A stretch of DNA of 64,000 bases from Helichrysum umbraculigerum. Taxonomy: Eukaryota > Streptophyta > Magnoliopsida > Asterales > Asteraceae. Each line of letters opens with the position of its first letter. Positions within the stretch are counted from its first letter, which is position 1. The stretch is taken from NCBI GenBank assembly GCA_949592205.1, contig CATIUR010000005.1, forward strand, positions 110,869,777-110,933,776, in the 5' to 3' direction. Shown here piece by piece: positions 1 to 9,685 of the stretch. Both the position numbers and the translations under genes were made by a program. The notes below the pieces were generated by a model. It worked only from the letters and a program-made list of their open reading frames with translations, was not told where the DNA came from and did not search any database.

Positions 1-1478
1 TTGACTTTTTAACCCTTAGTTAATTCTCATAAAATCACATTTTGGACTCTAAATTCCGAGCCTTAACACATTCGGACATATATAAAAGCAATAAACACCT
101 ACAAAGATCAAACCTTTATGATGTAGATTCATATATGAAACACAGGTGCTTCGAGAAGTATACAACACGATGAACTTAACAATAATAATACTTTGAATTA
201 TTATTACAAACTTTCACCAACGGGTCGTACACATTTTTAGTAAACGAACTTGAACAACTTATATGGACATACTAGTTAGATGAACTAGCTCTAGGTGGAC
301 ATTAACCCTCCACCTACATTGTGAATTAAGTGGACATTAACCATCCACTTACATAGATGATCTTTTAAGACATCTACTCATACAACCTTATACGTTTAGG
401 ACGTTAAAAGGCTACACATTGGATCACACTTTGCTTGCTAATTGATATTGCTTGCTTGCTATTTGCTAGAACTCAGGTGAGTTTCATAGCCCCTCTTTTT
501 ACAGTTTTATAACTATTTTGGGGGAGAATACATACTACAACTGTTTTATACAATTGCTTTGCAACTGCTTTGTATACATTTGAATTACACAACTGCTTTT
601 ATGAACACAAGTACCATAAACAACGCTATACGGATTGCATGAGTTAACACACTAATCCACAAAGGCCCTACACATCATAGTTTGTTAGTTTTGCTAAAGC
701 GTGAATATTAGTAAATAGATCTATTTGGGACTGACAATCCCCGTCCGGGTTAGTCGCGCTAACCAGTCAAACGGACGTATTAATATTTGTTCATAACGAG
801 TGTACCGGATTAGACACTTGCATTGGGGCACCCACGATCGTGTACTCGAAAGAGGCACGGCACACATTGTTAAGCTTCGGACTATGAGCTCATGGCAAAT
901 GGTATACATATTTTTGCATTCGTGCAACTACATATTTACTTATCGTTTGTTAACGATACATTTACTTGACATATTTACCTATCGTTTGTTAACGATACAT
1001 TTACTCAACACATTTACTTATCGTTTGTTAACGATACATTTACTTATCATTGTTGAATGATACAACGATTAAAATCTTGTGTTTCATAACTCGTGTTTCA
1101 TACTATTGGGTTTTATACCAACATTTAAACAACTCTATGAACTCACCAACTTTATGTTGACCTTTTAGTATGTATTTCTCAGGTAACCCGCCGCAGTAGG
1201 AAGCTATGGATAGCTTAACTCGAGTCGCATATTTTTCAACATCTCAGGATCTAGATTGCATTTTACTATATTTAGTAACTTTGTAATTCAACTTATATTA
1301 TGCGAACTCCAAATGTTTTGTACAACTATTGTAAACAAATTTGAATTATGGAATGTAATATTTTCAAACGTCTCATATAGAGGTCGTTTGCTTTAATCTT
1401 TGTGTAATGATATTTGATTTGGTCGGCGCCCCCATGACACCTCATGTTTCCGCTGCCACGTGTTTTGGGGGTGCGACA
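1..1478 (+). mobile_element. Element D: 3' part of a Tekay-like LTR (start lies left of the window)
   Basis: The stretch ends in GGGGTGCGACA at 1478, and the pol reading of element A resumes directly after it. Its last 60 bases match, in reverse, the LTR end of element B at 12813 (shared CCACGTGTTT and GGGGGTGCGACA), so D belongs to the B family. It holds the LTR-wide landmarks TCACCAACGGGTCGTAC (about 219), ACTCAG/GTGAGT (471-482), a hairpin cluster (941-1062) and TTTCTCAG/GTAACC (about 1176-1188). The LTR start is not visible, so it may be a solo LTR or the 3' LTR of a longer element. The bases after the junction (ACGCG) fit a target duplication, but the left copy is outside the window. Confidence 0.8.
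941..1062 (+). repeat. Four tandem hairpins TATCGTT/AACGATA in LTR D
   Basis: Hairpins lie at 941-958, 980-997, 1019-1036 and 1045-1062. The first three have arms TATCGTT and AACGATA around loop TGTT. The fourth has arms TATCATT and AATGATA, a paired G-C to A-T change that keeps the stem. Spacing is about 39 bp for the first three and 26 bp for the last. The array sits between the GTGAGT site and the CTCAG site of the LTR, the same place where other LTRs in this window carry hairpins. Confidence 0.85.
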
Positions 1479-3724
1479 ACGCGCAACACCTCAAAACCAT
1501 CCTTGAACTACTTAAACACGAGGAGCTTTATGCCAAATTCTCTAAGTGTGAGTTCTGGATTCAAACCGTCCAATTCGTTGGTCACGTGATTGACAGTCAG
1601 GGGATTCACGTTGACCCATCAAAAATCGAGGCCATCAAAGACTGGCAAGCACCCACCACTCCGACCGAAGTACGCCAATTTTTGGGTCTTGCCGGGTATT
1701 ACCGACGATTCATTGAAAACTTCTCCAAGATAGCCTTACCACTCACGACTCTGACCCAGAAAGACAAAAAGTTTGACTGGACTGATTAACAAGAGTCGGC
1801 ATTCCAACTATTAAAACAAAAGCTTTGCAGTGCTCCTATTCTATCATTACCCGAGGGCACCGATGACTTCGTGGTATACTGCGATGCTTCTCATCAAGGT
1901 CTCGGTTGCGTGCTTATGCAACGAGACAAAGTCATAGCTTATGCTTCACGACAGCTCAAGATTCATGAAAAGAATTACACCACCCACGACCTCGAGTTAG
2001 GAGCCGTTGTTTTCGCTCTCAAAATCTGGAGACATTACCTTTACGGTACCAGATGTACAATCTTTACCGACCATAAAAGCCTTCAACACATATTCGATCA
2101 GAAGGATCTCAACATGAGGCAACGTCGATGGGTCGAGTTGCTTACCGATTACGACTGCGAACTCAAATATCATCCAGGCAAAGCAAATGTCGTTGCTGAT
2201 GCCCTCAGTCGGAAAGAGCGAGTGAAACCACTTCGGGTTCGAGCCCTCAGTATGACCATTCACAACAATTTAAACATTCAAATTCTCACTGCTCAACTCG
2301 AAGCCTTAAAACCCGAGAATGTCAAAGATGAAGCCTTGCGAGGCATGGATAAACAATTCGAAGTCAAACCTAACGGGATTAGGTATTTCTCAAACCGAAT
2401 CTGGTTGCCTAAATTTGGGAACCTACGAGACTTAGTGATGGACGAAGCTCACAAGTCCAAATATTCTATCCATCCGGGATCCGAAAAAATGTACCACGGT
2501 ATCAAGGACTTCTACTGGTGGCCGAACATGAAATCTGAAATCGCCACCTATGTCAGCAAGTGCCTTACTTGCTCCAAAGTCAAAATCGAATATCAAAAAC
2601 CTTCTGGTTTACTTCAACAACCCAGTCTTCCTGAATGGAAATGGGAACAAATTGCCATGGACTTCATAATCAAACTACCCAAATCGTCGAGCGGTTGCGA
2701 TACCATTTGGGTGATCGTGGATCGTCTCACAAAGTCTGCTCACTTCCTGGCAATCAAGGAATCCGACAAAATGGAACGCCTCACCAACATTTATCTGAAG
2801 GAAATCGTGACCAAACACGGTGTTCCAATCTCAATTATCTCCGATAGAGATAGTCGTTTCACTTCACAATTTTGGCAATCACTTCAAAAATCTCTGGGTA
2901 CTCGACTTGATATGAGTACCGCATACCATCCTCAAACCGACGGCCAAAGTGAACGAACCATTCAAACACTGGAAGACATGCTACGGGCCTGCGTAGTAGA
3001 CTTCGGTGTAAACTGGGAAAAACACCTACCATTGTGCGAGTTCTCGTACAACAACAGTTATCATACCAGCATCAAAGCTGCACCTTTCGAGGCACTGTAC
3101 GGTCGTAAGTGCCGGTCACCTATCTGTTGGACTGAAGTTGGGGATAGCCAACTCACAGGTCCAGAAATCATTCACGAGACGACCGAGAGAATCGTCGAAA
3201 TTCAAAACAAGCTCAAGGCCGCGCGTGATCGTCAGAAAAGTTATGCTGACGTGAGACGCAAACCACTCGAGTTCCAAGTTGGGGATCGAGTACTACTCAA
3301 AGTATCGCCTTGGAAAGGCGTAATCCGATTTGGCAAACGAGGGAAGTTAAATCCCAGATACATTGGACCATTCGAGATCCTTGAGAGGATTGGTCCAGTG
3401 GCATATCGATTGCAGCTGCCATCCGAACTCAGCAGCGCGCATCCCACTTTTCATGTTTCAAACCTGAAGAAGTGTCTGTCTGATGAGACACTTATCATTC
3501 CACTCGATGAAATTCGAGTTGACGAGAAACTTCACTTTGTTGAGGAACCCGCCGAAATCATGGACCGTGAGGTCAAACAACTTAAACAAAGTCGTATTCC
3601 CATCGTCAAAGTTAGGTGGAATTCGCGGCGCGGTCCGGAATTCACCTGGGAACGGGAAGACCAAATGCGACTCAAGTATCCTCAACTTTTCACTGACTCA
3701 ACATCCAACACGACTCCAACATAA
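1479..3724 (+). pseudogene. Element A pol remnant: RT C-terminus, RNase H, integrase, chromodomain
   Basis: The reading starts inside reverse transcriptase (NAQHLKTIL, just after the FIDD catalytic block in related copies), because D is inserted there. It continues in one frame to TAA at 3722-3724, with one internal stop at 1787-1789 (TD*QESAF, where relatives have K). Recognisable in order are RNase H (YCDASHQGLG, TDHKSLQ), the integrase zinc region (HPGSEKM, CLTCSK), the integrase core (MDFIIKLP, ISDRDSRFTS, GQSERTIQ for D, D, E) and a C-terminal chromodomain (IPIVKVRW, EFTWERED). This order and the chromodomain place it in Tekay/Del chromoviruses. The upstream gag, protease and N-terminal RT are not in the window. 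The interruption and the stop make it non-functional. Confidence 0.9.
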
Positions 3725-3757
3725 ATTTCGGGACGAAATTCTTCTAACAGGGGAGAA
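3724..3757 (+). promoter_or_regulatory. Hairpin plus polypurine tract of element A
   Basis: Arms AATTTCG and CGAAATT around GGA (3724-3740) begin at the pol stop codon. The purine run AGGGGAGAA (3749-3757) directly precedes the LTR start, as expected for the plus-strand primer of reverse transcription. The same hairpin and purine run recur in B, C, G and J. Confidence 0.85.
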
Positions 3758-4610
3758 TGTGACACCCATCAAATTAGGACTAGAATTTAGTGCCTAATCA
3801 AGTTTTAATACATGTAATTAGTTCTGTGTTAGGCTAATTAATGTATCAATTATTATATATATTGTTGAATATATATCTACAATTATGCGGTTTGTTTAAA
3901 TCGTACAAGTTTCAAATCGAATGAATTTCGATACAATAAATACGGACGTTGGTGAACAATTTTATTCAGTAATACAAATATTATTTAATAACTCAATTTT
4001 ATTTAGAATATTATTGTGATAATATTTCGTATTCATTCGTATCGTACAAACCGAACTTTCACAATTTAAAATATTTAAACAATATGTCGCGTAATAAATC
4101 GTATTTTAAAACTTATAATAAAAATGTAAATAATTATTTGACGTTAAACGACGGAGAAAACGAACACCACGCGGAGCGCGGGGCGGAAACCGAAAAGTGG
4201 GGATAACCTCCCACTTCTCATTTTCTTTCCTCATTTCTTTCACTTTCTCCTTTCCTCTCTCTCTTTTTCCTCTCTTTTTCTTTCAACTCACCAAACACAC
4301 CAAACTCACAAAATCGACAAATAACACCACGAAACGCAATCGTATCACCAATATTTTTAGAGATTCACGACCACCTCGCGACGATCTACAACGCTATCTT
4401 TCCGGATTTTCGTTTCGGCAATTTGTAAGTTTCCGACAAAATCCCGAAATCTCTCGATTCTTAGTATTTTTCATTTGTGGTTGTTATTATAACTAGTATA
4501 TGTCCATTACAATGTATAGAACACGAATTTATAGCCTAAAAACGAGTCTAAAACGGATTTTTGGCCGGAAATATCGTGACAGCCGGACTTTCTGGGCTGG
4601 TGTTCATCCA

Positions 4611-4895
4611 TGCGACACAAGCCTTGTGTCGCATGTTGTGTCGCATTTTGGCTTTTGTGTCGCATAAAATTCATTGTGTCGTACCTTATGTCGTATCAGA
4701 TAATTAGTGTCGCAAGTCTTGCGACACAACCACTATGAGGCATACCCCATACGACACAATCACTATGTCGCTGTTGAATCAGCATCTCGCATATATGCGA
4801 CACAACCCTTGTGTCGCATAGATATTGTGTCGCACCTCTATGCGACACAACCCTTGTGTCGCATAACCACTTTTGTGTCGCATGATTGTGTTGCA
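4611..4895 (+). repeat. GTGTCGCA/TGCGACAC hairpin array in LTR A
   Basis: There are about a dozen copies of GTGTCGCA or its complement. Several form perfect 10-bp stems, with arms TGCGACACAA and TTGTGTCGCA around loop GCC (4611-4633) or CCC. Some units are decayed (ATGTCGTAT, GATTGTGTTGCA). The array is not a regular tandem repeat, because spacing and orientation vary. Confidence 0.85.
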
Positions 4896-5040
4896 TAAAA
4901 CAACAGGTTTTCAAACTACGATTTTACTAAGTGTCGAGACCAAAATTTTATCACCTGATTTCATCCAAATTCAAGCCCAGATGCGTTTTTCCTTAAAGCA
5001 ATATAGTAGAAATAAAAATTTTCCAAGCTGACCTGGACCC

Positions 5041-5125
5041 CAGCCAGGGGCTCTGCCCCTTGGACCCCGCCAGGGGCTGCCGCCCCTTGGACCCCGCTAC
5101 CAGGGGCTCTGCCCCCGGACCCCCG
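5041..5125 (+). repeat. GC-rich triple hairpin in LTR A
   Basis: Three stems follow each other: AGGGGC/GCCCCT around TCT, AGGGGC/GCCCCT around TGCC, and a third AGGGGC TCT GCCCCC. They are separated by GGACCCCGC spacers. Equivalent clusters occur in LTRs G, H and F. Confidence 0.8.
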
Positions 5126-5325
5126 TAATTAGATTCCGTAAGCACATTTTTCACCAAGTGTCAAACTTGTACAACTTCAAAACACTTATACGATACAACT
5201 TTTCAAACATAATGGAATTTGTTTTTCAAGTATAACGCTTCTAAATCAATGTGGTAACATCAAGACTATTGTTACAATTAATCACCAACGGGCCGTACAT
5301 GTTTTCAAACATATTTCAGAATCAA

Positions 5326-5443
5326 ACAAGTCGTTGTAACTTGTATCAATTCATTCAAACAAGTCGTTGTAACTTGTATCAATTCAATCAAACAAGTCGT
5401 TGTAACTTGTATCAATTCAATCAACCAAATCGTAGTAATTTGG
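5326..5443 (+). repeat. 33-bp tandem repeat, one hairpin per unit
   Basis: Three units carry arms ACAAGT and ACTTGT around loop CGTTGTA (5326-5344, 5359-5377, 5392-5410). A fourth carries arms CCAAAT and ATTTGG around CGTAGTA (5425-5443). Both stem types are six perfect pairs. Single copies of the CCAAAT type occur at the same place in LTRs G (28322-28340), H (33217-33235) and F (57674-57688). Confidence 0.85.
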
Positions 5444-6386
5444 ACATATATATAAAGTTGTATAACAACTACAAAGGTAGTCTTTCGAGATACCGGTACA
5501 ATTAATAACAATCAAGTGTCGTGAACACATTCAGGTTTCAAGTCTTTGGACATCAATTCACCGCTAATTACTTCAAGTTTATTAAATTAAACACTTCAAG
5601 ACTCTGGTGAGTTTCATGGCCCCATTTTCACTACTTTTACTAGGGGTGTGATATTACTACTTCATTTTGTTTTACAAGTAGAACGCAAGTGCCAAACTTC
5701 AAATACTACATGAGTTTCAAGCTAATCAATTTAAAGTCCTCCATAGCATAGTCTCTAGTATTTATAGCGTGAATGTTAGTATATGATATCATATAGGATT
5801 GACAACACTCATCCGGGTTAGCACGCACTAATCGGTCAAACGGATGTATTAGCATTTGGGAAGACGAGTGTAGATTAGACACTCGTAGGAGGCATTTCAA
5901 GTTAGGTTTCCTTAATTGGACCTAGCGCTCAAGTTAAGCTCAGACTATGTGCTCATGGATTGTATAACTTTTATTTTGCTTAATTGCATTTTAAATTCAA
6001 TATAAATCTTGCGGTTCTGACAACTATACATTGAAATACAAACCTGTGAGCTCACCAGCGTTTTCGCTGACCCATTTTAGTATTTATCACAGGTACCCAG
6101 CAGTAGGTTGGCTGCACAAGCAGGGATTATTAGCTCGAGTCAGCATTCATACAACTAGAGATTTGATTGCATTATTATATTTTGTAAAAGTAATTATGCT
6201 ATGTAATCTCTAAATTTCAGGAACCGAGCTAATGTAACATTATTTTGATGTAACGTTTACTATATTAATGCAAGTTTAAAAAAACGACGCATATAGTGGT
6301 CGTTCATTATATCTTATGTACTTTGTATATTGATTAGTGACACCCAAATCGAGCTTCCGCAAATTATCAAATTTGGGGGTGTCACA

Positions 6387-8760
6387 GATCATAAAAACAG
6401 TTATAAAACAGTTGTATGTATTCTCACCCCTGAGTATAAAAATAGTAAAAAGGGGGCTATGAAACTCACCTTAGATTAGCAAGTAGCAAGCAAATATCAA
6501 ATAAGCAAGCAAAGTCCAAAGCGCAACCTTCTAACGTCCTAAACGTATAAGGTTGTGTAAGTAGATGTCTTATAAGACCATCTATAGCGATTGTATAAGT
6601 GGGGGTTAATGTCCACTTAAGCTAATCGTATAGGTGGAGGGTTAATGTCCACCTAGAGCTAGTTCATCAACTAGTATGTCCAAATAAGTTGTTCAAGTTC
6701 GTTTCTTAAAAACGTGTACGACCCGTTGGTGAAAGCTTGTAATAATAATTCATTTAGACATTATTATCAAGTTTGTTTTGCTGTAAACTATTCATTAGTA
6801 CATATCGTGTGTTGCAAACCGATTATTTTAGTTTGTATAAGTCTTAAACCGTAGGTCAAAGTTGGTCAAACTTGGTCAAACTGGTCAAAGTTGGTCAAAC
6901 CTGGTCAAACTGGTCAAAGTTGGTCAAACCTTGTCAAACTGGTCAAAGTTGGTCAAACCTGGTCAAACCTGGTCAAACTGGTCAAAGTTGGTCAAACCTG
7001 GTCAAACTGGTCAAAGGTGGTCAAACCTTGTCTATTCATGAGTCACTTACCAATTTCATGAGTCACTTACCAAATCCAAGTGTTCTAAGTGTCGGTTTCT
7101 AATTCGGGAAACTTTCTAAGTTTAGTTTTAGGTCCAAGTTACTAACTAAGTCACCCAAACCCATTTTTGTTACCACTTTCCAAAAATAGTAAGTTTTGTC
7201 GTTTTTAGAAACCGAGCCATTTTTGTTGACTTGGTCAAACTTACTCGGTTTGACCCGAAACTTTCCAAAATCCCTTAGATATGTTTAAAAAGTCCCAAAA
7301 AGTCCTTATTTCGATTTATAACATACCCGAAAGTGTCGGTTTTTAAAATGTAACTTTAAAGCTTCAAAATCTCACATTTTTCGGTTTTATCAGTTTGGTT
7401 CAACATTTATTTTACACACTTTGTGGTCAAAATCAGTTCTCACAAAAATTACTCATGAATCCTCCATGTTTCTAGTATCTAACATAATTTTTCTAGCCAT
7501 TACAAGGGTCATCTAAGTATACAAATAAAATCCACAAAAGTTCATATCTCAGATTCTGATTTTACACAGGTCAGTCCTACAAATCGATTTCTAGGGAAAA
7601 ACACGTACGGATCTGGTAGAAACGTAAAACATGAAAGTTGTATCTATTTTCAATACGCAAATTTAAAAAAAAATTCATCGTCTAACTCTTAATATAAGAT
7701 TTTATACGAATTTTTCTTTGAGTCTGACTTTTCTGGGCAGATTTGTGCATGTTAACATATGTTACATAAAAACGATTTTTAAATTTATATTTGGACATAA
7801 TAGTGATGAATGAACATAATAACATCTGAATATACATTATTCAAGTAAGTAAATGATGAGTTTAGGTGATTTATACCAACAAAATGATGGAGAAACAAGA
7901 GGGAGATGAAGATGGTGGTGATCTTGAGCTTCTTCCTTCCAACTTGATATTGTTTGAGAGGTGGATTATGGTGGTTACTTGGTGGTGGAAATGATGGTGG
8001 ATGAAGGCTGAAAATCTGTAATTAGATAGAGAGTTGGAGAGATTTTGAAAGTAGAGAGAAGATTCAAAGAGTGTGTATGAGTGGAAATGTGGGGAAATGA
8101 GAAATTGCATGTCATATTAGTGGTTAAAAGGGGTGGTGATGATTTTTCTCACATGGGGGCAAGGGGTCCGGTTTTGGGGGCCCACTAGGGTGGGGAAATG
8201 ATTAAAATTTTGTCTTCCAAGTTTGCGTTACATATCGTGGTTGTATACCCGTTAGTTTCGTTAAATCGTTAAATGGCGTGACGTTATTTTGAGTCGTTTA
8301 AATTAACGATATTTTTGGGATAAATTTTTATTGAAGTATTATTAAAATACTTTATTTTGAGTTGTCAAAATATTTATTGACCTTCGTTTGGTTGTCGAAT
8401 TCGATTCGCGCGTTTTCGTTGCGTTTAAGACGTTTTAATCGAAACGTCTAGGTTTTTCATATATTATTTTAACAAAATAATAATAAATAAATAAATAAAT
8501 AACTTCTAAAAAGAGATTTAAGTTATTTATAGAAAGATTTTCACCAACGTCGTATAGTTTGTCGGACTCCGTCCGGTTGTTTCACGTAATTACAACTAAT
8601 TACGTAAGTGTAATATAAAACAATTACGTAGGTGTATATTCACAATAATATACAAATAGTTACAAGTAATTACAAGTATTTAGCCTAAATCTAAACTAAA
8701 CACACGTAATTAGGGTTTTCAAGTAGGTTAGTTAATAACCCTAAATCGTCGGGTGTCACA
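6387..8760 (-). mobile_element. Element B 3' LTR, inner part (left copy), cut by A
   Basis: Read on the minus strand, it starts TGTGACACCC at 8760, next to a polypurine tract, and runs to 6387, where element A interrupts it. The match with the right LTR of B begins at 13484 (GATCATAAAAACAG), so about 670 bp of LTR end are displaced to the left of A, outside the window. It carries a CT-rich tract (about 8020-8070 on the minus strand), the TTGGTGA and TCACCAA marks (8541, 6726), the GTGAGT site (about 6468) and a GGTCAAA minisatellite. No GTGTCGCA array is present in this family. Confidence 0.85.
6854..7030. repeat. GGTCAAA minisatellite in left LTR of B
   Basis: About 15 imperfect units of GGTCAAA separated by GTT, CCT or CT. 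The right LTR of B has the same array, split by element C (13951-13982 and 23756-23898), with a different unit order. It is followed by copies of ATGAGTCACTTACCAA (7038-7072), two here against about four at 23905-23998. Confidence 0.85.
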
Positions 8761-8795
8761 TTCTCCCCCTGTTAGGAGAATTTCGTCCCGAAATT
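8761..8795 (-). promoter_or_regulatory. Polypurine tract and upstream hairpin of element B
   Basis: On the minus strand: arms AATTTCG and CGAAATT around GGA (8779-8795), then AACAGGGGGAGAA directly before the LTR. This is the same design as in A, C and G, and it fixes the orientation of B. Confidence 0.85.
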
Positions 8796-8799
8796 AGTT

Positions 8800-8840
8800 T
8801 GTTGCCGCAGTCTGTGGGGTATCTAAGAATGGATGTGGAT

Positions 8841-8875
<35 letters not shown>

Positions 8876-9185
8876 ATTTGGTCTTCCCATTCCCAGGTGA
8901 ATTCCGGACCACGCCGCGAATTCCACCGGACTTTAACGATGGGAATACGACTTTGTTTCAAGTGTTTGACCTCACGGTCCATGATTTCTATTGGCTCCTC
9001 GATGAAATGGAGTTTATCATCTATGTGGATTTCGTCGGGCGGGATTACAAGTGTCTCATCAGACAGACATTTCTTCAGGCTAGAAATGTGGAATGTGTTA
9101 TGCACGCGACTGAGTTGTGGTGGTAGCTGCAGTCGATCTGCTACCGGACCGATATAGAGAGGTGTACGAACAATTTCCTCGTCGT
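8800..9185 (-). pseudogene. Element B: integrase C-terminus and chromodomain relic
   Basis: Minus-strand reading gives PLYIGPVADRLQLP, then HISSLKKCLSDETL, IMDREVKHLKQSRIPIVKVR and EFTWEWEDQM. This is the end of a Tekay integrase with its chromodomain. Relatives have FEILERIG inside the YIGP block, which is missing here, and nothing upstream resembles RT, RNase H or the integrase core. The end of the reading frame is replaced by poly-lysine from an A32 run (T32 on the plus strand, 8842-8873). The fragment shows that B descends from a full chromovirus but can supply no pol function. Confidence 0.85.
8842..8873. repeat. Homopolymer T32
   Basis: There are 32 consecutive T on the plus strand inside the chromodomain relic of B, where other copies have the last codons of pol. 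It could be slippage expansion or an assembly or polishing error. No retroposed sequence is attached to it. Confidence 0.8.
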
Positions 9186-9685
9186 AGACGTTGTAGGTGC
9201 GAATTTAAAAGGAGTTAAATGATGGCAACGATGTCAACAAGAAGAGAAATAAGGGAGAAAGATTTCAATTTCAGTGGGTATTAAGTCACGTGTCTTGGAT
9301 GTATCGTTGACGCATAAGTCAAAGTAATTGTTAATCGAGGTTAGGTAATTAGTTTCGTATAAGTGTGTGACCGGGACATTTCAACCATAAGTTCGTGTGG
9401 ACGTAAGTAAATCGTTGAGTTACACCAGATATAGGTCGTTGGAATTGCATTTCAAATACGTAAACCATTAGAAGACTCGTAGGTGTCTTAAAGTGTAAGT
9501 CGTTATCGTGCGTTAGGAAACATAGATCGAAATTTAAAAGTCTATGTGAAAAAGTTTTTTTTGCTAAAACACAGTCGAAGGCTTTCTGTTGGCTCAAATC
9601 AGTTGTTTAGTTCTGAGTTGCACCTAGTGTCCATGTTGTTCGGGTTCTATTGTGCATAAAGGAATAATTTAATATCGTATGAGTT
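9186..9685 (-). other. Stretch between gag and integrase relic of B, no recognisable coding
   Basis: In relatives, protease, RT, RNase H and most of integrase would lie here (about 3.3 kb). In B only 500 bp remain, with no match by eye to any of these domains. I read it as an internal deletion with drifted or foreign filler. Confidence 0.6.

Larger units (their letters stand above)
3758..6386 (+). mobile_element. Element A 3' LTR (2629 bp, Tekay)
   Basis: It begins TGTGACACCC after the polypurine tract and ends GGGTGTCACA, a perfect terminal inverted repeat. Landmarks in order: ATACGGACGTTGGTGAAC (about 3940), CT-rich tract (about 4205-4295), donor-like GTAAGTTTCCGAC (4425), GTGTCGCA hairpin array (4611-4895), GC-rich hairpins (5041-5125), TCACCAACGGGCCGTAC (5282), 33-bp hairpin repeats (5326-5443), CTG/GTGAGT (5604-5612) and CACAG/GTACCC (6089-6098). 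The sequence that follows (GATCATAAAAAC) is the reverse LTR of B, so A inserted into B. The LTR is complete and should hold promoter and polyadenylation signals, but I cannot place the start or end of transcription. Confidence 0.9.

Noticed and set aside
4197..4496. ORFs starting in CT-rich LTR tracts (also 27176, 32076, 43560) that look like signal peptides
   Set aside because: Phe/Leu/Ser-rich residues come from the CT tract, the frames differ between LTRs and the rest of the proteins is not conserved.
4611..4895. CRISPR-like array of GTGTCGCA repeats
   Set aside because: Spacing and orientation are irregular, repeats are 8-10 bp, the sequence lies in a plant LTR, and no cas gene is present.
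6872..7102. 76-aa ORF VKVGQTWSNWSKLVKP-type repeats (also 23785-23967)
   Set aside because: Direct translation of the GGTCAAA minisatellite, with a different length in each LTR.
8842..8873. T32 as a poly(A) tail of a LINE or processed pseudogene
   Set aside because: No LINE or cDNA sequence adjoins it and no flanking target duplication is visible; slippage or assembly error is likelier.
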